Source: Kaistella sp. (GTDB taxonomy: Bacteria > Bacteroidota > Bacteroidia > Flavobacteriales > Weeksellaceae). From it: 64,000 nucleotides of DNA. Shown here in pieces: positions 20,701 through 29,704 of the stretch (positions within the stretch are counted from its first letter, which is position 1; the number at the start of each line of letters is the position of its first letter). Below the pieces are notes generated by a model. It saw only the letters and a list, made by a program, of their open reading frames with translations, searched no databases and was not told where the DNA came from. The translations under genes were made by a program, and so were the position numbers. The stretch is from NCBI GenBank assembly GCA_019459085.1, contig JAIBEW010000007.1, positions 47,069 through 111,068 on the forward strand, read 5' to 3'.

Positions 20701-21385
20701 TCTGATGTTTGACGCACTGAGCAGTTTCACACTTTTATCTGTTGATGTATATCCCGTGTCAACAACTTCCACTACCGGAACGGTAACAATTGAACTCAAA
20801 AATTCTTCCGGTACTGTATTGCAGAGTACGACAGCAAATGTAAATGTTTCCGTTGCCGGGGTTTTAAATACCGTTCCTCTTAATTTTAACGTACCAGCGG
20901 GAACCGGTCATAGACTTGTGGTAACTGCAGCTACAGGAATGACTACTCTACTCCGGGAATCTACTACAGGGTTCACTTATCCATACACATTGTCTGGTAT
21001 TTGCAGTATTACCTCGGCTTATACTTCCGGGCCATCGAGCATATATTATTATTATTTTTATAACTGGAGTGTATCAGCATTCTGCGAATCAGCACGCACT
21101 ATGGTTACTGCAGTGGTTGACAGCACCTGTACCATGGGTACTTCTGAAGCCGACAATGCAAAAGCTACGGTGATTTATCCGAATCCGTTTACGGATGTGC
21201 TTAACATTTCTGATGTTAAAGGAGTGAAATCAATTTCAGTTCTGGATATATCCGGCAGAGTAGTGAAGTTTATCGACCGACCTTCTGCTCAGATTAATTT
21301 GAGTGAACTGCAGTCGGGTATGTACTTGATCAGTCTTCAATATAAAGACGGCTCTGTTCATACGATGAAGGCGATAAAAAAATAA
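17711..21385 (+). CDS. T9SS-secreted modular adhesin-like protein, largest paralogue
   Basis: 1224 residues. Start may be Met1, Met2 or Met7 (MKNLISKKRALLF); the signal peptide ends near residue 38 (NLNAQ). Domains: the same N-terminal beta domain as the gene at 14411, then FnIII, MAM-like, FnIII, MAM-like, FnIII, Ig-like (VCVNGTATLTATADSGASLTWY), a beta domain and the T9SS sorting domain. Compared with 14411 it has an additional MAM+FnIII pair, so it looks like a module-duplication variant. MAM-like units end in IYLDDITVETVPTC or YLDNVFVETIPTC. Low-complexity Thr/Ser/Gly content is high. Function beyond secretion and probable surface binding is inferred. Confidence 0.85.
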   Translation: MMKEFYMKNLISKKRALLFKGVFLWLLIAAGTFNLNAQVSAYAFSQSTGTFSAISGGTVLGVATDNTTTTNLNSNVYPITLPFGFIFNGQNYTSLNVSTNGFITFGALAPTTTNTSPISSTVAYDGAVSAFGHDISSFFDVAGKTGDIRWETVGTAPNREVVIQWTNFRPTSVTATTTVYSLSFQIRLQETTNSVSVVYSAGSYLAGSTTYSSAINQVGLRGLTNADFNNRYNPTTEKYTSSVAGDANGDDQAFNTVNAIPGMPSDGLTYTWTPPSCFVPSGLTTGTLTTGSGVINWDAVLPAPANGYEVYYNTTGTAPTSATVLDGTNSITSGTNSGTITGLTPSTTYYVWVRSKCSPTDYSVWSNQLIFDSACFAQNAPYTENFDSTTVGSPTYNNAPMCWTYRETAGFAGYGYVIASNSNSAPRSYYLNNQTSTTGNQLLVSPPTINLSDGTKWVKFYAKAGAATGYTLEVGTLADPADASTFTIIGSPISITNVHGEYTVMIPAGTSQYVAFRHGLGAASRSIYLDDITVETVPTCIKPSALTVTPGSVTTSTAGLSWTPNPTTPAGAYDIYYSTSNTPPTAATVLDATNSVTVTTASGTITGLTPGTDYFVWVRAKCSTTDNSIWSFETTFVTLCVPVNVPYSQNFDTTSTGSTTNTNAPNCWSYLETSGFTGYGYVSTTNANSAPNGYYLYNSTATTGSNMLISPQTQNLSDGLRRVRFSARSGANNYTLEVGTMSDPTNPASFTVIGSAIALTTSHVEYIVNIPAGSNQYIAFKHGMGGTARSIYLDNVFVETIPTCFEPTAVTVTSGSVTTTSGDLSWTAPGAAPAGGYEVYYSSVNTAPTASTVLNSTNSVAVTGTTATISGLSSATTYYIWVRSVCAASDKSVWTPFPAIMTTLCQPPAVTGTNVSPNPVCVNGTATLTATADSGASLTWYDAASAGNVVGSGTSITTPPLTATTNYWVTARTGSAGNVGKDVPTSTTGNSGFSDVGLMFDALSSFTLLSVDVYPVSTTSTTGTVTIELKNSSGTVLQSTTANVNVSVAGVLNTVPLNFNVPAGTGHRLVVTAATGMTTLLRESTTGFTYPYTLSGICSITSAYTSGPSSIYYYYFYNWSVSAFCESARTMVTAVVDSTCTMGTSEADNAKATVIYPNPFTDVLNISDVKGVKSISVLDISGRVVKFIDRPSAQINLSELQSGMYLISLQYKDGSVHTMKAIKK

Positions 21386-21407
21386 TTTCCAACTTTATCT
21401 TTATCCC

Positions 21408-21439
21408 AATGGCAGCTATTCATTTAGCTGCCATTTTTT
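21408..21439 (+). terminator. Intrinsic terminator
   Basis: AATGGCAGCTA, TTCATT loop, TAGCTGCCATTTTTT, shared in sequence with the terminator at 17283. Confidence 0.85.
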
Positions 21440-21642
21440 GTTTTACATCAGCTTATGTTGCTTTTGCACCCCTCATCTTAATCAGCAAAACTCAATTGAT
21501 AAAAAATTAAACATCTGTTTATTTTAACAATTAAATACCATGTATATGTGTAAATTTTAAAGATTAATAAGTTAAAAGATAAAAAATGTTTGACATTATA
21601 AAAAAAGATGTATTTTTACCCATAATTTTAAAATTTATTTTT

Positions 21643-24600
21643 ATGAAAAAACTTTACACTAAAGAATCGCCCACCAGTCGCTGGCGTTTCTTATTCAGTA
21701 GCTTTTTAATGGCGCTCTGCGTAATGGGCGGGAACCTAAAAGCGCAAGTAAGCGGATACACATTTTCGCAAAGTACCGGTACTTTTACAAGCATAGCTAC
21801 CACCGGCACAGTTGTTACAGGAAGTGAAGCTACAACAACTACCACAAATGACACAACAGGATGGTCGATTGCTATACCTTTTAATTTTAATTTTAACGGT
21901 ATTGATTACGCTTCCATTTATGTAAATTCTAACGGTGGGGCCACCTTTGGTACCCCAACAAGTACGAGTAGTGCTGTAATATCTGCTACAACCGCTTATT
22001 CAGGTGCAATTGGAGTAATGAATAGGGATTTGTGGGGTGCGTTTGTTACCTCGGGAGTTACAACTACCGGGTCAAATATAATTACCAATGTTGGGTCTTT
22101 TCAGGGCATTGAAGTTGGTAAAGTGCTGAATGACAATAATGGAATACCTGTTGGTGCAACCATTACTGCATTCGATGAGGTTGCTGGTACGATTACGATG
22201 TCCACTAATGCCACTTCAAGTTCTTCCACAGCTGTAGTTCGTTATGGAGTTGGTAAAATTTATACGTCCACCGAAGGAACGGCACCAAACAGGGTGTTTG
22301 TAATAGAGTGGAAAGGGTACAATGATTACGGTACAACAGCTCCTACAAGTAATTATCTTAATTTCCAATTAAGATTAGCAGAAACAAGTAATACTGTTTC
22401 TGTTGTTTACGGACCAACTTTTAATATTAATACTACTTCCAGAACGAATCAAATCGGTTTAAGGGGAGCGTCAAATGTAGATTATAATAACAGGGCAGGA
22501 GCAGCAGGTGATCTGTGGACTGCTACCACTGCCGGAACAACTAATGGGGCTACCGTTGCCCGAGATAATACCAATTTTCCTGCATCGGGATTAACATTTA
22601 CCTGGACACCACAAACCTGTTTTGCACCGATTAACTTAAATGTAACGAATGTAACTCTAACCACGGCTGATCTAGCATGGACCGCATCGGTTTCAGCTCC
22701 CGCTGATGGATACGATGTGTATTACAGTGCAGTAAATACTGCGCCTACAGCTTCTACAGTATTAAATGCTTCCAATTCCGTATCATCCACAGGAACATCA
22801 GCATCCGTAGCGGGACTCTCTACAGGTACGACCTACTACGTTTGGTTGCGGTCAAAATGTTCAGCATCTGATATAGGGCCATGGGGCTATTCAGGACAAT
22901 TTACGACACTCTGTGCCGTATTCACAGTACCTTACACTCAGAATTTCGATACTACTGCAACGGGATCCTCATCCAATATTACCACACCTAACTGCTGGTC
23001 ATATCTAGAAACATCCGGATCTGCAGGGTACGGGTATGTCACTACGGGAAATGCAGCCTCAGCACCCAACAATTTCTACCTTTATAACAGTTCAGCCACG
23101 ACCGGAAATATCATGCTGGTCTCCCCTGAAACCGTTAATCTGTCGGACGGTGCCAAAAGAGTGAAATTTTCGGCCAAAGCCTCAACGGCAGGCTATACAG
23201 TCAGTGTAGGAATACTAACAAATCCTGCCGATCCTACTACTTTTACCGCAATTGGCTCTCCAATCAGCTTAACCACTACCCATGCAATGTACACGGTTAA
23301 TATTCCTGCCGGAACTGGATCATGGTTGTCATTCAGACATGGATTAGGTGGGTCTTTCCGCTCTGTTTATCTTGATGATATAACAGTAGAGAATATCCCA
23401 ACTTGTCTGGAGCCTTCAGGTGTTAGTACTACTGCTTTTACCGCTACTTCTGCAACGCTGTCGTGGACTGCACCAACAGCTGCGCCGGCCAACGGATATC
23501 AAGTATATTACAGTACCTCGAATACTGCACCTACCGGAGCTACCGTACTTGATGCAAATAATTCTGTAAGTTCGGCTACTACATCTGCCATGATATCTGG
23601 CTTAACTCCTAATACTGTATATTACGTATGGGTGAGATCTAATTGTAGTACAACGGATCAAAGCGTTTGGATAGGTTCAACTATGGTTTACACGGGATAT
23701 TGTCTGCCATCAGGAGCAACGTATTTCATAGATCAGTTTACCTCCAGCGGTGCAGTTACAAATATCAACTATAGCGGAACCGCTGCTGTTACAGGTGGCT
23801 ACAGAGATCTGACTGCTACTGATAAAATTGCTAATTCTGTTGGCAGTGTTACGCCAATAGCTATTTCTGGTGATGGTACCTCTACCTTTGGTTTTGCCGT
23901 TTGGGTTGACTGGAATAATAACCTGCAATTTGAAACAACCGAAAGAATGTTTGTTACGTCGTCATACGCAAATAGTACCACAGGAGCTTCTATAACAGTT
24001 CCAGCAGCTACTGCATTAGGTAATTACCGTGCAAGGGTACAAATGCATTATAACAGTACAGCTCCTTCCGATCCGTGCGTAACAGCAATGAACGGTGAAC
24101 ATATTGATTTCACTTTTGAAGTGGTTGCACCACCAACCTGTGTGGCTCCAACTGGTTTGGCATTGACCACTGCAACAGCGGTTTCAGCAGACATTCAATG
24201 GACTGCCTCTACTACACCTCCTACAAATGGATATGATATTTATTACAGTACAGTTAGTACGCCTCCAACTGCAACTACAACACCTTCAGTTGTTGGTGTA
24301 ATGGGTACATCGGCTGTCATTACACCGTTGATGCCTGCAACTACTTATTACGTGTGGGTAAGGTCTAATTGTGCAACAACAGATCAAAGTACATGGAGCG
24401 CTCCGATAACTTTTGTTACAAATTGTGTCGCGGTAGCTTCTTTCTCTGAAAACTTTGATTCTACAAGTACTACAGGTAATATATTACCAGTGTGTTGGTC
24501 AAAAATTGCAACAACTACTTCTGCTAATTCTTATGTACAGGCAAGTACTGTGATGAGCGGACCGAACGCGTTGTATATTTATTCAAATTCAGCAACGAGC

Positions 24601-25161
24601 AATGTGTATGTGAAAATGCCGGAAGTAAGTACTTTAAGTACAGGTTTATACAGCCTAAGATTTAATGCACGAGCTAATTTTACAGCAGGGGGAGTGCTCG
24701 AAATTGGATACTTGACAAATCCGACAGATCATACTACATTTGTTGTTTTAGGTTCTTATACATCAACTAGTGCAACAGCTATTGATAATTATATTCTCAA
24801 CATTACTGGAGTACCTGCAGGAGTGACAACTTTAGCATTCCGTCATACGGGATCACCTGCTAACAGTATTTTGATGGATGATATACAGTACAATTTAACA
24901 GCAGTTCTTGGTACCTCAGATTCAATTCGGAATGCTAAGGATGTTACTATTTATCCTAATCCATTCCAGGATATTCTGAATATTTCAGATGTTAAAGATG
25001 TAACTTCTGCAATCATCACTGATATTTCAGGAAGAACGGTTAAAACGATTGCAAAACCAACTGCTCAACTTCAGTTAGGTGGTTTAACAGCCGGAATGTA
25101 TTTGGTAACCCTTAAATACAAAGATGGATCTGTTAAAACAATGAAAGCGATTAAAAAATAA
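21643..25161 (+). CDS. T9SS-secreted modular adhesin-like protein with GEVED domain
   Basis: The ATG at 21643 (MKKLYTKESPTSRWRF) is preferred over the in-frame ATG at 21586 because it gives a normal signal peptide (ending NLKAQ) and because promoter-like boxes (TTTGAC, then TATTTTTA) lie between the two. Product 1172 residues. Domains: N-terminal beta domain with an inserted segment of about 70 residues (GVTTTGSNIITNV ...), FnIII, MAM-like, FnIII, GEVED domain (FAVWVDWNNNLQFE ... LGNYRARVQMHY), FnIII, MAM-like, and T9SS sorting domain (YPNPFQDILNISDVKD ... MKAIKK). The sorting domain and 3' flank are nearly identical to those of the next gene. Confidence 0.85.
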   Translation: MKKLYTKESPTSRWRFLFSSFLMALCVMGGNLKAQVSGYTFSQSTGTFTSIATTGTVVTGSEATTTTTNDTTGWSIAIPFNFNFNGIDYASIYVNSNGGATFGTPTSTSSAVISATTAYSGAIGVMNRDLWGAFVTSGVTTTGSNIITNVGSFQGIEVGKVLNDNNGIPVGATITAFDEVAGTITMSTNATSSSSTAVVRYGVGKIYTSTEGTAPNRVFVIEWKGYNDYGTTAPTSNYLNFQLRLAETSNTVSVVYGPTFNINTTSRTNQIGLRGASNVDYNNRAGAAGDLWTATTAGTTNGATVARDNTNFPASGLTFTWTPQTCFAPINLNVTNVTLTTADLAWTASVSAPADGYDVYYSAVNTAPTASTVLNASNSVSSTGTSASVAGLSTGTTYYVWLRSKCSASDIGPWGYSGQFTTLCAVFTVPYTQNFDTTATGSSSNITTPNCWSYLETSGSAGYGYVTTGNAASAPNNFYLYNSSATTGNIMLVSPETVNLSDGAKRVKFSAKASTAGYTVSVGILTNPADPTTFTAIGSPISLTTTHAMYTVNIPAGTGSWLSFRHGLGGSFRSVYLDDITVENIPTCLEPSGVSTTAFTATSATLSWTAPTAAPANGYQVYYSTSNTAPTGATVLDANNSVSSATTSAMISGLTPNTVYYVWVRSNCSTTDQSVWIGSTMVYTGYCLPSGATYFIDQFTSSGAVTNINYSGTAAVTGGYRDLTATDKIANSVGSVTPIAISGDGTSTFGFAVWVDWNNNLQFETTERMFVTSSYANSTTGASITVPAATALGNYRARVQMHYNSTAPSDPCVTAMNGEHIDFTFEVVAPPTCVAPTGLALTTATAVSADIQWTASTTPPTNGYDIYYSTVSTPPTATTTPSVVGVMGTSAVITPLMPATTYYVWVRSNCATTDQSTWSAPITFVTNCVAVASFSENFDSTSTTGNILPVCWSKIATTTSANSYVQASTVMSGPNALYIYSNSATSNVYVKMPEVSTLSTGLYSLRFNARANFTAGGVLEIGYLTNPTDHTTFVVLGSYTSTSATAIDNYILNITGVPAGVTTLAFRHTGSPANSILMDDIQYNLTAVLGTSDSIRNAKDVTIYPNPFQDILNISDVKDVTSAIITDISGRTVKTIAKPTAQLQLGGLTAGMYLVTLKYKDGSVKTMKAIKK

Positions 25162-25186
25162 TTTTTTAAAAACTTCATTAATTATT

Positions 25187-25215
25187 AAGGCGGCCCAACT
25201 GGGCCGCCTTTTTTT
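25187..25215 (+). terminator. Intrinsic terminator
   Basis: AAGGCGGCCC, AACT loop, GGGCCGCCTT and T-run, with a near copy after the next gene at 28941. Confidence 0.88.
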
Positions 25216-25251
25216 ATCACAGGAGTTATGTAAATCATGCTATTTTTTTGT

Positions 25252-25259
25252 TAACTTTG
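25252..25259 (+). promoter_or_regulatory. -7 box (TAACTTTG) for the fifth adhesin
   Basis: Exact TAnnTTTG match, 20 bp ahead of the ATG at 25280; a TTTTTTTG stretch lies immediately upstream. Confidence 0.5.
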
Positions 25260-25279
25260 AAAGCTAACAATATCTGCTT

Positions 25280-28200
25280 ATGAAAAAACTTCTCTACTCT
25301 TTGTTGCTGTTTACTACAGCGGTTTTTACGAATGCCCAAATTACCATTGGGGGCGGTACATCCGTCAATATGATGCCTGTAAGTACAAGTTTTGTATATA
25401 ATTATACACAACAGATCTTGCCACAGCCAGGTATTAATGCAAGTGCGCCCGGAACCATAACCGGCCTCACTTTCTATCTTCCTGCTACCGCAACCATATC
25501 AACCGCCGAGAATTGGGTGGTTTATGTTGGTCACACTCCCAACGCAATTTTTGCTTCTACCTCCGATTGGATTCCGGTCAGTAGTTTAACTCAGGTTTTT
25601 TCTGGAACTGTAACTGCAGTGAATGGGCAGGTGAATGTGACTTTTACCACTCCGTTTGCCTATGACAATGTGAACAATCTTGTTATAGCGGTGGACGAGA
25701 ATACTCCGGGAGATCAAGCTGCAAATTTGTTTTATACTTATAGTGGCGGGGCCAATACCGGTCTTTATTACCGAAGCGACGCCACTAATCCGGATCCATC
25801 GGCCACGCTCCCTACCGGTACCAGAACCTCTACAAAATCAGTAGTAACGTTACAGGGTTTGACTCCAGCGGCTGTGTCAGCATGTCCAGCAGTAACTGCA
25901 CCAGCAACAAGTGCGACGAATGTTGCAGTGTTACCAACCATTACCTGGAGCCTTTCACAGAATGCGTCCGGATACCGAATTTCAATGGGATCCACGCCGG
26001 GTGGAACTGATATTGCCAGTAATATTGATTTGGGTAATGTAACGAGTTACACACCGTCCGCAGCGCTTAATTATAATACGCAATATTATTACACCGTGTC
26101 TTCCTATAACGTACTGGGAGTATCGACCGGTTGTACGGAAAGATCATTTACAACTGCTGCACTTCCTCCGGCAAATGACGAATGTTCGTCTGCAATTGTG
26201 CTTACGCCCCAATCAGGAGTTAGCTGCACATCTGCTGTAGCAGGAACTACTTTATCAGCAACACCATCAACGGCAACATTGACTCCGTGTACTGGTACGG
26301 CCGACGATGATGTTTGGTACAGCTTTACAGCTACTTCAACATCACACCAGATCTCATTAACAAATATAGTGTCGGTTGGTACCAGTACAGCCACCATATT
26401 ATACACCCAAATATTTTCAGGGACTTGTGGGACGCTTGCAAATATAACCTGTGATATCACAGATGCTTCACCAACAGCAATTGCAACAGTTCCGGGACAA
26501 ACCTATTATGTGCGTATCTATACTTCAGCTTCAGGCGGTCAGTTCGCATCTTCATTTGATATCTGTATCCTTACACCACCAGTGGTAAGTAACGATGAGT
26601 GCTCTAATGCTACCGTATTGACGGTTAACGGTGGTGCATGTACTGTATCCACATCGGGTACAACGTTGTATGCTACCGATTCCCTGCTTCCAGTAACACC
26701 TTGCACTGGAACTGCTGATGATGATGTGTGGTACTCTTTTGTTGCAACAAACAACACACATTGGATTACTTTATCTAATATCGTATCGGTTGGATCAAGT
26801 AGTTCTACGTCTTTATATACCCAAGTCTTTTCGGGTTCGTGCGGAACGTTATCCAGTATTATGTGTAATAACGATGATGCTTCGCCAACAGTACTTTCAG
26901 GGTTGGTACCGGGGCAAACCTACTACGTAAGGGTGTACAACAACTTAACAGGAAGTAATTACGCGAATACTTTTGATATTTGTGTAACCACGCCTGTGAT
27001 TCCGGCTAATGACAACTGTGCAACGGCAACGGCTTTATCCGTTAGTCCTAACTTAAGCTGCACAGCCCAAGTATCTGGAACCACTCTGTATGCTACAGAT
27101 TCGGGTGTTTTGGCTACGACTTGCTCAGGTACCGAAGATGATGATGTTTGGTATTCATTTGTGGCAACAGGTACGGTACATTATGTCACCTTGTCAAATA
27201 TTGTATCTGTAGGTGCTACCACTACAACTGCATTGTATACTCAGGTATTAACGGGTACCTGCGGATCACTGACCAGTATAATTTGTGATACTTCTGCGTC
27301 ATCACCTACAGTACTTAATACTGTGCCGGGACAGACCTATTATGTGCGAAATTATACCTCCGGTACAGGAGTTGAGTATGCTGTTAGTTTTGACATCTGC
27401 ATTAACACTCCGCCGCCGCCACCAGTAAACGATGACTGTAATACCGCAGTTGCCCTGACAGTAAACTCAGATTTGAGCTGTACAGCAACTGCGTCAGGAT
27501 ATACTTATGGTGCAGCTGATTCCGGAATAGCTGCTACCTGTGGAGGAGCTGCGGATGATGACGTTTGGTACTCCTTTACTGCAACAACGGCTACGCATAT
27601 GATTACGCTGTCTAATATAGTTTCGCTTGGCACTACAATTTCTACGACGCTTTATTTAGAAGTCTTTGGGGGAACATGTGGAACACTTGCCAGTATGGCG
27701 TGTGATACAACCGATTCTTCACCACTCTTAGTCGGTGGTTTAACTGCCGGGCAAACCTATTATATAAGAGTTTATAATTCAGGTACTGGTAGTACTGTAT
27801 ATGCCAACAGTTTTAATATCTGTGTCGGAACTCCAACTGCAGCAAGCCCCTCCAACGATAATTGCTCTGGAGCAGTTACGCTGACCGTTAATGCTGACAT
27901 GAATTGTGGTGTTGTAACTTCTGGTACAACTTTGTTTGCAACTGATTCTGGCGTTGATGGTACTGTATGTGGCGGAACAGAAGATGATGATGTTTGGTAC
28001 ACCTTCGTAGCTACTGCTAACAACCATACAATTCAACTAAATAATGTAGTTTCAGTTGGCGTGACTAACACGACTTCTCTGAACATGGAATTGATGTCCG
28101 GTACCTGTTCGGGACTCGTAAATGTGGCGTGTTCAACCAATAAATTTCTTAATCTTAGCGGTCTGGTTATAGGTCAAAGTTATTACCTGCGAGTATATAC

Positions 28201-28915
28201 TTCTTCTGTGGGACCTAATTATGCCAATACATTTGATATCTGTGTGGGAACTCCTACTGTAGCTACTCCTTCTAATGATGAATGTGGCACTGCTATGGTC
28301 ATTGGTTCAGTACCGTATACATTTACACAGCACGACGGTATTTTCGCAACCAATAATGGTGGGAATATTACTACCTGCAGTGAATCCAATGATGGACTCT
28401 GGTATGTCTTTACCGGTGATGGAAGTACTGTAACAGTAACTTCAACCACTACCACGCCTTGGAATCAGCAACTAAATGTGTATACGGGATCTTGTGGTAC
28501 CTTTACATGTGTAGATTCATCAGATGGTACTGGTACGACTACCGGTAACATCGAAACTTTAAATGTTAGTACGATTGCAGGAACGCAGTATTTTATTAAT
28601 ATTGCATATAATACTTCGACAGACAGCCCTGAAGGAAACTTTACACTTTCATTATCTACTGCTTTAGGAACAGATGAAACTACTCAGGCTAAAAAAGTAA
28701 AGATCTATCCTAATCCATTTACTGATGTACTGAATATTTCAGATGTTAAAGATGTTACATCTATAATCATAACCGATATTTCAGGAAGAACAGTTAAAAC
28801 AATTGCTAAACCAACTGCTGAACTTCAGCTTGGAGGTTTAACAGCCGGAATGTATTTGGTAACCCTTAAATACAAACACGGATCTGTTAAAACAATGAAA
28901 GCGATTAAAAAATAA
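25280..28915 (+). CDS. T9SS-secreted repeat protein with six CUB-like modules
   Basis: 1211 residues. Signal peptide about 1-19 (ending TNAQ). Residues about 20-195 match the N-terminal domain of the gene at 11383; an FnIII-like domain follows (~200-295). Then come six modules of about 140 residues, each opening with NDEC/NDNC/NDDC, containing CxGTxDDDVWYSFxA and PGQTYYVRxY, and ending FDICxxTP; the sixth is divergent. This module is common in secreted Bacteroidota proteins and related to CUB/pre-peptidase-like beta sandwiches. Paired cysteines probably form disulfides. A T9SS sorting domain closes the protein. A surface-adhesin role is inferred. Confidence 0.85.
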   Translation: MKKLLYSLLLFTTAVFTNAQITIGGGTSVNMMPVSTSFVYNYTQQILPQPGINASAPGTITGLTFYLPATATISTAENWVVYVGHTPNAIFASTSDWIPVSSLTQVFSGTVTAVNGQVNVTFTTPFAYDNVNNLVIAVDENTPGDQAANLFYTYSGGANTGLYYRSDATNPDPSATLPTGTRTSTKSVVTLQGLTPAAVSACPAVTAPATSATNVAVLPTITWSLSQNASGYRISMGSTPGGTDIASNIDLGNVTSYTPSAALNYNTQYYYTVSSYNVLGVSTGCTERSFTTAALPPANDECSSAIVLTPQSGVSCTSAVAGTTLSATPSTATLTPCTGTADDDVWYSFTATSTSHQISLTNIVSVGTSTATILYTQIFSGTCGTLANITCDITDASPTAIATVPGQTYYVRIYTSASGGQFASSFDICILTPPVVSNDECSNATVLTVNGGACTVSTSGTTLYATDSLLPVTPCTGTADDDVWYSFVATNNTHWITLSNIVSVGSSSSTSLYTQVFSGSCGTLSSIMCNNDDASPTVLSGLVPGQTYYVRVYNNLTGSNYANTFDICVTTPVIPANDNCATATALSVSPNLSCTAQVSGTTLYATDSGVLATTCSGTEDDDVWYSFVATGTVHYVTLSNIVSVGATTTTALYTQVLTGTCGSLTSIICDTSASSPTVLNTVPGQTYYVRNYTSGTGVEYAVSFDICINTPPPPPVNDDCNTAVALTVNSDLSCTATASGYTYGAADSGIAATCGGAADDDVWYSFTATTATHMITLSNIVSLGTTISTTLYLEVFGGTCGTLASMACDTTDSSPLLVGGLTAGQTYYIRVYNSGTGSTVYANSFNICVGTPTAASPSNDNCSGAVTLTVNADMNCGVVTSGTTLFATDSGVDGTVCGGTEDDDVWYTFVATANNHTIQLNNVVSVGVTNTTSLNMELMSGTCSGLVNVACSTNKFLNLSGLVIGQSYYLRVYTSSVGPNYANTFDICVGTPTVATPSNDECGTAMVIGSVPYTFTQHDGIFATNNGGNITTCSESNDGLWYVFTGDGSTVTVTSTTTTPWNQQLNVYTGSCGTFTCVDSSDGTGTTTGNIETLNVSTIAGTQYFINIAYNTSTDSPEGNFTLSLSTALGTDETTQAKKVKIYPNPFTDVLNISDVKDVTSIIITDISGRTVKTIAKPTAELQLGGLTAGMYLVTLKYKHGSVKTMKAIKK

Positions 28916-28940
28916 TTTTTTAAAAACTTCATTAATGATT

Positions 28941-28969
28941 AGGCGGCTCCAATTGGGGCCGCCTTTTTT
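28941..28969 (+). terminator. Intrinsic terminator
   Basis: AGGCGGCTCC, AATT loop, GG(G)GCCGCC and T-run, 25 bp after the fifth adhesin stop. Confidence 0.85.
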
Positions 28970-29035
28970 ATTTAAAGTAATTTTCCGGTTGAACCGTCTT
29001 CACTGAAAGGGAAAATACTGATTGGTAAAAAACTT

Positions 29036-29075
29036 GAAAACTTTTTTAGTTTTTTAGTTTTCTTTCGTATCTTTG
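29036..29075 (+). promoter_or_regulatory. Promoter with candidate TetR operator
   Basis: TATCTTTG at 29068-29075 is a perfect -7 box 11 bp before the tetR start. Just upstream, GAAAACT (29036-29042) and AGTTTTC (29056-29062) form an inverted repeat across the -33 region, the usual place for an autorepressor to bind. Operator role is inferred. Confidence 0.5.
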
Positions 29076-29086
29076 CCCTCTTAATT

Positions 29087-29704
29087 ATGGAAGATAAAAA
29101 CCTATTTCTCGAGAAGGTATCTGAGTTGTTCATACAGAACGGGGCGAAAACGGTTACGATGGATGATATTGCCAAAGAATTCGCAATGTCTAAAAAAACC
29201 CTTTACCAGCAGTATAAAAACAAAGAAGAAGTGTTGAAAGCAGTTCTTACCTATAAACTTTCCGACATTGTTTTTCACATGAAGGAGGTGGAAAAGGTCA
29301 CCACCAACCCAATCGAAAGAATGCTTCTCCGCGAAAAAAATTTGCAGACCATTACCCAGTCCAACAAAACGGTCTTTTTAAGGCAGCTTCATAAATACTA
29401 TCCGGTCATTTTCAACGAACATATTCTGGAAGTCTACAGCAAAATTTCCGTCATCATTTTACACAATATTCAGATTGGAAGGGACGAAGGCTATTACCGC
29501 AAAAATTTCAATGAAGCGATCTATGTAAAATTTATGATGCAGCTTTTTCTTTCGATGGAAGGTTCTACGCTTTTTGAAGAAGAGGCTAGAAATCCGGCTC
29601 ATCTCTGTCAGAATGCCACCGAGTTTTTCCTTTACTCGATCTTAACCCCTAAAGGAACTGAAATCTTAACTCAACTAAAAACTAAATATGAAGAATTGGC
29701 TTAA
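29087..29704 (+). CDS. TetR/AcrR-family repressor of the efflux operon
   Basis: 205 residues. The N-terminal helix-turn-helix (AKTVTMDDIAKEFAMSKKTLYQQYKNKEEVLKAV, residues ~19-50) is a classic TetR DNA-binding domain; the remainder is the helical ligand/dimer domain. It is the first gene of a four-gene unit and its end overlaps the start of the TolC-like gene by 17 bp, so it should control and be translated with the efflux pump. The inducer is unknown. Confidence 0.9.
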   Translation: MEDKNLFLEKVSELFIQNGAKTVTMDDIAKEFAMSKKTLYQQYKNKEEVLKAVLTYKLSDIVFHMKEVEKVTTNPIERMLLREKNLQTITQSNKTVFLRQLHKYYPVIFNEHILEVYSKISVIILHNIQIGRDEGYYRKNFNEAIYVKFMMQLFLSMEGSTLFEEEARNPAHLCQNATEFFLYSILTPKGTEILTQLKTKYEELA

